DNA from: Actinomycetes bacterium
Lineage (GTDB): Bacteria; Actinomycetota; Acidimicrobiia; Spongiisociales; UBA5794
Assembly: GCA_023336855.1 (NCBI GenBank)
Contig: JAMBLK010000346.1
Location: 1-7,696, forward strand
Length of the DNA stretch: 7,696 nt
Direction of reading: 5' to 3'
Part shown: piece after piece, positions 5,323 to 7,696 of the stretch
How the letters are laid out: the number at the start of each line of letters is the position of its first letter
Position numbering within the stretch: the first letter of the stretch is position 1
The notes under the pieces: generated by a model
The model's database searches: none
Seen by the model: the letters and a program-made list of their open reading frames with translations, nothing else
Told to the model about the DNA's origin: nothing
Made by a program: the position numbers and the translations under genes

Positions 5323-6219
5323 ATGCAATCCCGGGTCCTAACTGCGCTGCTGGCCGCCTCACTCGGTTGGGGCATGGCGGGTGTCGGCACCCGTTTCGTG
5401 TTCGCCGAGGGTGTCACAACGTTCACGGTCATCGTCATCCGCATCCTCACTGCCACCGCAGCCGTCCTCCTCGTGTGGCTGGGCAAAGGCGGTGGAGTAA
5501 CACGGAGCGCATGGCGGGATGGAGCCATCATCGGAGTGCTGCGCATCGGGCTTGCACCGATGCTCTTCATCTCCTCGCTTCAGTACGTCTCCGCCGGAGT
5601 CGAGGGCATCTTCATCACGATTATCCCGGCATCGACGGCTGCACTGGCGGCCGTTGTGCTTCATGAGCGGCTTGGGAGGAATCAGATCATCGGGCTGGCA
5701 ATCGGCCTCATCGGATCGTTCCTCATCGTTGCATTCGGTGATTCCGGAATCGGTGGCGACGAAGGCAATGTCCGACTCGGCGCCATGTTCGCTCTCGGCG
5801 GCGTCGTCGCCGGTGCGACGAGTGGGGTTCTGAGCCGCAAGTACGCGCCGAGGCATCGCACGACCGAACTCGCCGTTCCGATGTTCATCTCAGGGGCGGT
5901 AGTGGCCGTAGTCGCAGGCGTGGTCCTGCAGGACATCGACCTCGCAGGAGTCAATTCGACGTCATGGGTCGTTCTGATCGCCCTCGGCGTCGGCAGCACG
6001 TTCCTCCCGTTCTTCGCAACGCTGTTCGCTTCCCGCCACACGTCGGCAGCGCGAGTCGCTCTGACGGGCTACATCGCGCCGGTCGTGGGTGTCGTGGCGG
6101 GCGTGATTCTGCTCGACGAGGTGTTGACCATCCCGATCATCATCGGGGCAGTGCTCGCTCTGGTCGGAGTATCGGTGGCCGGCAGGACGCGCCGTCCGGA
6201 TCGCACTGCTGCGGCTTAG
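5323..6219 (+). CDS. EamA-family (drug/metabolite superfamily) transporter
   Basis: This is a 298-residue inner-membrane permease with the ten-helix, two-repeat layout of EamA transporters. Hydrophobic segments fall at about 5-28, 32-53, 67-88, 93-113, 121-138, 151-170, 183-202, 215-235, 244-264 and 268-286. The two EamA repeats each end in the usual signature: LHERLGRNQIIGLAIGLIGS (113-132) and LLDEVLTIPIIIGAVLAL (263-280), with the conserved acidic residue at the start of the last helix. Family members export small metabolites, amino acids or toxic compounds; the cargo here cannot be inferred. The tail RTRRPDRTAAA is basic and probably cytosolic. It starts 28 bases after the LLM oxidoreductase, so a shared role (modify then export) is possible but unproven. 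ATG 5323 fits the leaderless spacing. Confidence 0.92.
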   Translation: MQSRVLTALLAASLGWGMAGVGTRFVFAEGVTTFTVIVIRILTATAAVLLVWLGKGGGVTRSAWRDGAIIGVLRIGLAPMLFISSLQYVSAGVEGIFITIIPASTAALAAVVLHERLGRNQIIGLAIGLIGSFLIVAFGDSGIGGDEGNVRLGAMFALGGVVAGATSGVLSRKYAPRHRTTELAVPMFISGAVVAVVAGVVLQDIDLAGVNSTSWVVLIALGVGSTFLPFFATLFASRHTSAARVALTGYIAPVVGVVAGVILLDEVLTIPIIIGAVLALVGVSVAGRTRRPDRTAAA

Positions 6220-6422
6220 ATCACCGCTGCCAACGAACACGTCGAGTATCAACTCCCGGGCGAGCCTGCGTCGACGGTGGTGAGGATCGGTGCAGACCGG
6301 TGCGATGATCCGTGCCGCTTGCGTCGGGGGTCCTCGTCGGACCCTCTGCTCGAGAATCCCTGGTGAACAGCGACCAGAGGTATCGCAGTCCCCTGCAGGC
6401 GTTCCTCTGCGAGGTCAACAGA
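6220..6422. other. Convergent intergenic region with a hairpin, no gene seen
   Basis: Both flanking genes end here. A hairpin GGGTCC-TCGTC-GGACCC (6328-6344, extendable by one wobble and one G-C pair to 6326-6346) could serve as a bidirectional terminator, but neither side has a U-rich tract. A second weak dyad pairs CAGAGG (6375-6380) with CCTCTG (6404-6409), with GACC/GGTC outside it. I see no coding potential in the rest. Confidence 0.35.
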
Positions 6423-7328
6423 TCAGTCGTGATCTGCGGCGGCTTCGGATCGATCAGTCGCCATCAGTATCCGAACGTTGTCGATCGTGTAGATGGCGAG
6501 GGCGATCCATACCAGCACGAATCCAAACCATTCGCCGCTCGACACGACTTCGCCGTACATGACGACACCCAAGAGGAGTTGAAGGATCGGCGTGATGTAC
6601 TGCAGGATCCCGAGAGTTGACAACGGGATGCGTTTCGCAGACGCTCCGAAGAGGACGAGGGGGAAGACGGTGACCGCTCCTGCAGTGATCAAGAGCAACG
6701 TTGTCGTCGGAGACGAGCCGAGAGCTCCGGTGCCGTCCCCGGCGAGAACTCCGATGTACAGGAGCGCCGGTATCGCGACGAATGCGCTCTCCATGAACAG
6801 TCCCTCGATCGGAGGTGCCGCCGTGGTCCGTTTCTTGAGGAGACCGTACGTCCCGAACGAGAAGGCCAGGATGAGCGAGATCCAAGGCGCCACGCCGGAC
6901 AAGACGGTCATCCCCGCGACACCGACAACGGCAATGCCGACGGCGATGCGTTGGGCGAGGCTGAGGTGCTCACGCAGCACGATTACTCCGAGAGCGACGG
7001 AGACCAGGGGATTGATGAAGTAACCGAGGGAAGCTTCGACGATGTGGCTCGTTGTGACCGCCCACACGAAGACGCCCCAGTTGATGGACAGGAGAATGCC
7101 TCCGGCAAGTGCGGTTACCGCCGTTCCGGGTGTCCGGAAGGAGTCTCGGAGTGTGCCGAGGTGCCTCCTGGCGACGATCACGAGGAACAGGAGCGGTACC
7201 GACCACAGGATCCGGTGGGCCAGGAGTTCGAGAGCGGGAACCGAGTCAAGGGCCTTCCAGAAGATCGGGACGAATCCCCAGAAGGAGTAGGCCACAACGG
7301 CCAACCAGATTCCCTTCCGATACTCCAT
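6423..7328 (-). CDS. rarD: RarD-type EamA transporter
   Basis: This is a 301-residue polytopic membrane protein of the RarD group within the drug/metabolite transporter superfamily. Its signatures are characteristic: GIWLAVVAYSFWGFVPIFWK (6-25), ELLAHRILWSVP (34-45), SINWGVFVWAV (81-91), VEASLGYFINPLVSVALG (97-114), FGTYGLLKK (158-166), GLFMES (176-181) and TLGILQYITPILQLLLGV (238-255). About ten hydrophobic segments are present, and the length matches the family. RarD was named for chloramphenicol sensitivity in Pseudomonas; the substrate is not established, so I assign the family and not a cargo. ATG 7328 is supported by a strong SD, AAGGAG at 7338-7343 on the complementary strand, nine bases upstream of the ATG. 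Unlike the neighbouring exporter, it is therefore a leadered gene. It converges with the other EamA gene and is divergent from the DoxX-like gene. Confidence 0.92.
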   Translation of the reverse strand: MEYRKGIWLAVVAYSFWGFVPIFWKALDSVPALELLAHRILWSVPLLFLVIVARRHLGTLRDSFRTPGTAVTALAGGILLSINWGVFVWAVTTSHIVEASLGYFINPLVSVALGVIVLREHLSLAQRIAVGIAVVGVAGMTVLSGVAPWISLILAFSFGTYGLLKKRTTAAPPIEGLFMESAFVAIPALLYIGVLAGDGTGALGSSPTTTLLLITAGAVTVFPLVLFGASAKRIPLSTLGILQYITPILQLLLGVVMYGEVVSSGEWFGFVLVWIALAIYTIDNVRILMATDRSEAAADHD

Positions 7329-7376
7329 TCGATCCCTCTCCTTGACCGCTCAGTGTCGCAGACTGGGTACCCCTAT

Positions 7377-7391
7377 TGGCCGGCTCGGCCA
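7377..7391. promoter_or_regulatory. 15-bp dyad between rarD and the DoxX-like gene
   Basis: TGGCCG-GCT-CGGCCA is a perfect inverted repeat with 6-bp arms in the 124-base divergent gap, 48 bases before the rarD start and 61 before the DoxX-like start. It could be an operator shared by the two genes. No convincing -10 hexamer was found for either gene, so its relation to the promoters cannot be placed. Confidence 0.3.
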
Positions 7392-7452
7392 CTTCTTGGG
7401 ACTGTGGAACTTCGCCCGCAGGTTGTGCCGTGACCGAAACCAAGGAGGACCG

Positions 7453-7696
7453 ATGAACGCCGCACTGTGGGCAGTTCAAGTGATCCTGGCGATCATGTTC
7501 ATGATGGCCGGAGCGATGAAGTTGATGAAGGACAAGGACGAACTTGCGGAGAAGATGGGCTGGGTCGAGGACTTCTCTCAGACCACGATTCGGTTGATCG
7601 GCGGGGCCGAGATCTTGGGAGCGATCGGATTGCTTGCTCCCGCGTTGACGGGAATCGCGCCGATCCTTACGCCGCTCGGCGCGTCCGGCCTGGCCG
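7453..7696 (+). CDS. DoxX-like family membrane protein (partial, N-terminus)
   Basis: The first 81 codons are visible before the right edge cuts the gene. They read as a small four-helix membrane protein of the DoxX-like group: helix 1 ALWAVQVILAIMFMMAGAMK (4-23), a charged loop with KLMKDKDELAEKMGWVEDFS (23-42), helix 2 LIGGAEILGAIGLLAPAL (48-65) and the start of helix 3 (about 67-81). The K-M-G-W-V-E-D-F-S segment followed by R-L-I-G-x-x-E-I-L-G-A-I-G-L is typical of this family, whose full length is usually about 110-130 residues. The biochemical role is poorly defined. ATG 7453 has a near-perfect SD, AAGGAGG at 7442-7448. It is divergent from rarD. Confidence 0.85.
   Translation, partial: MNAALWAVQVILAIMFMMAGAMKLMKDKDELAEKMGWVEDFSQTTIRLIGGAEILGAIGLLAPALTGIAPILTPLGASGLA

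Noticed and set aside
4683..5570. 295-codon minus-strand open frame opposite the LLM and EamA genes
   Set aside because: It runs antisense through two well-supported genes and shows low-complexity composition without motifs.
6326..6346. Hairpin between the convergent transporters as a confident terminator
   Set aside because: No U-tract follows on either strand, so it is kept only as a weak possibility.

Overview
The window looks like an ordinary chromosomal stretch of a high-GC actinobacterium. The case rests on GC-rich third codon positions, GTG starts, two F420-type luciferase-like oxidoreductases, and TANNNT -10 hexamers placed 6-7 bases before start codons with no Shine-Dalgarno (SD) sequence (leaderless genes). 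A deep-branching actinobacterial class such as Acidimicrobiia is a guess from overall protein flavour, not something the sequence proves. There is no sign of phage, insertion sequence, CRISPR array, tRNA or rRNA.

Left part (1-1551, minus strand). The window opens with the first 27 codons of a membrane protein, possibly an MMPL/RND-type transporter. Just upstream of it is a predicted lipoprotein with two copies of a CMR...CRD cysteine motif. Behind the lipoprotein start lie a small dyad that brackets its ribosome binding site and a 90-base element closed by a perfect 12-bp inverted repeat. A small unrecognised 110-residue protein follows, with its own candidate promoter. A strong minus-strand terminator and a 150-base 3' untranslated region complete this part.

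Middle (1552-5294). A NarL-type two-component system (membrane histidine kinase and response regulator, overlapping by ATGA) is encoded on the minus strand. Behind it on the same strand is an F420-dependent-type LLM oxidoreductase. That gene is divergent from a second, distantly related LLM oxidoreductase on the plus strand. The 116-base gap between the two carries a leaderless promoter for each gene and an 8-bp direct repeat.

Right part (5295-7696). An EamA-family exporter follows the second oxidoreductase and converges on a RarD-type EamA transporter. The window ends with the start of a DoxX-like membrane protein, divergent from rarD, with a 15-bp dyad between them.

No single spectacular system is visible. 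The observations most worth a second look are the inverted-repeat element at 748-837, the repeated-cysteine lipoprotein beside a transporter-like gene, the dyad around the lipoprotein start, and the recurring leaderless promoter spacing.
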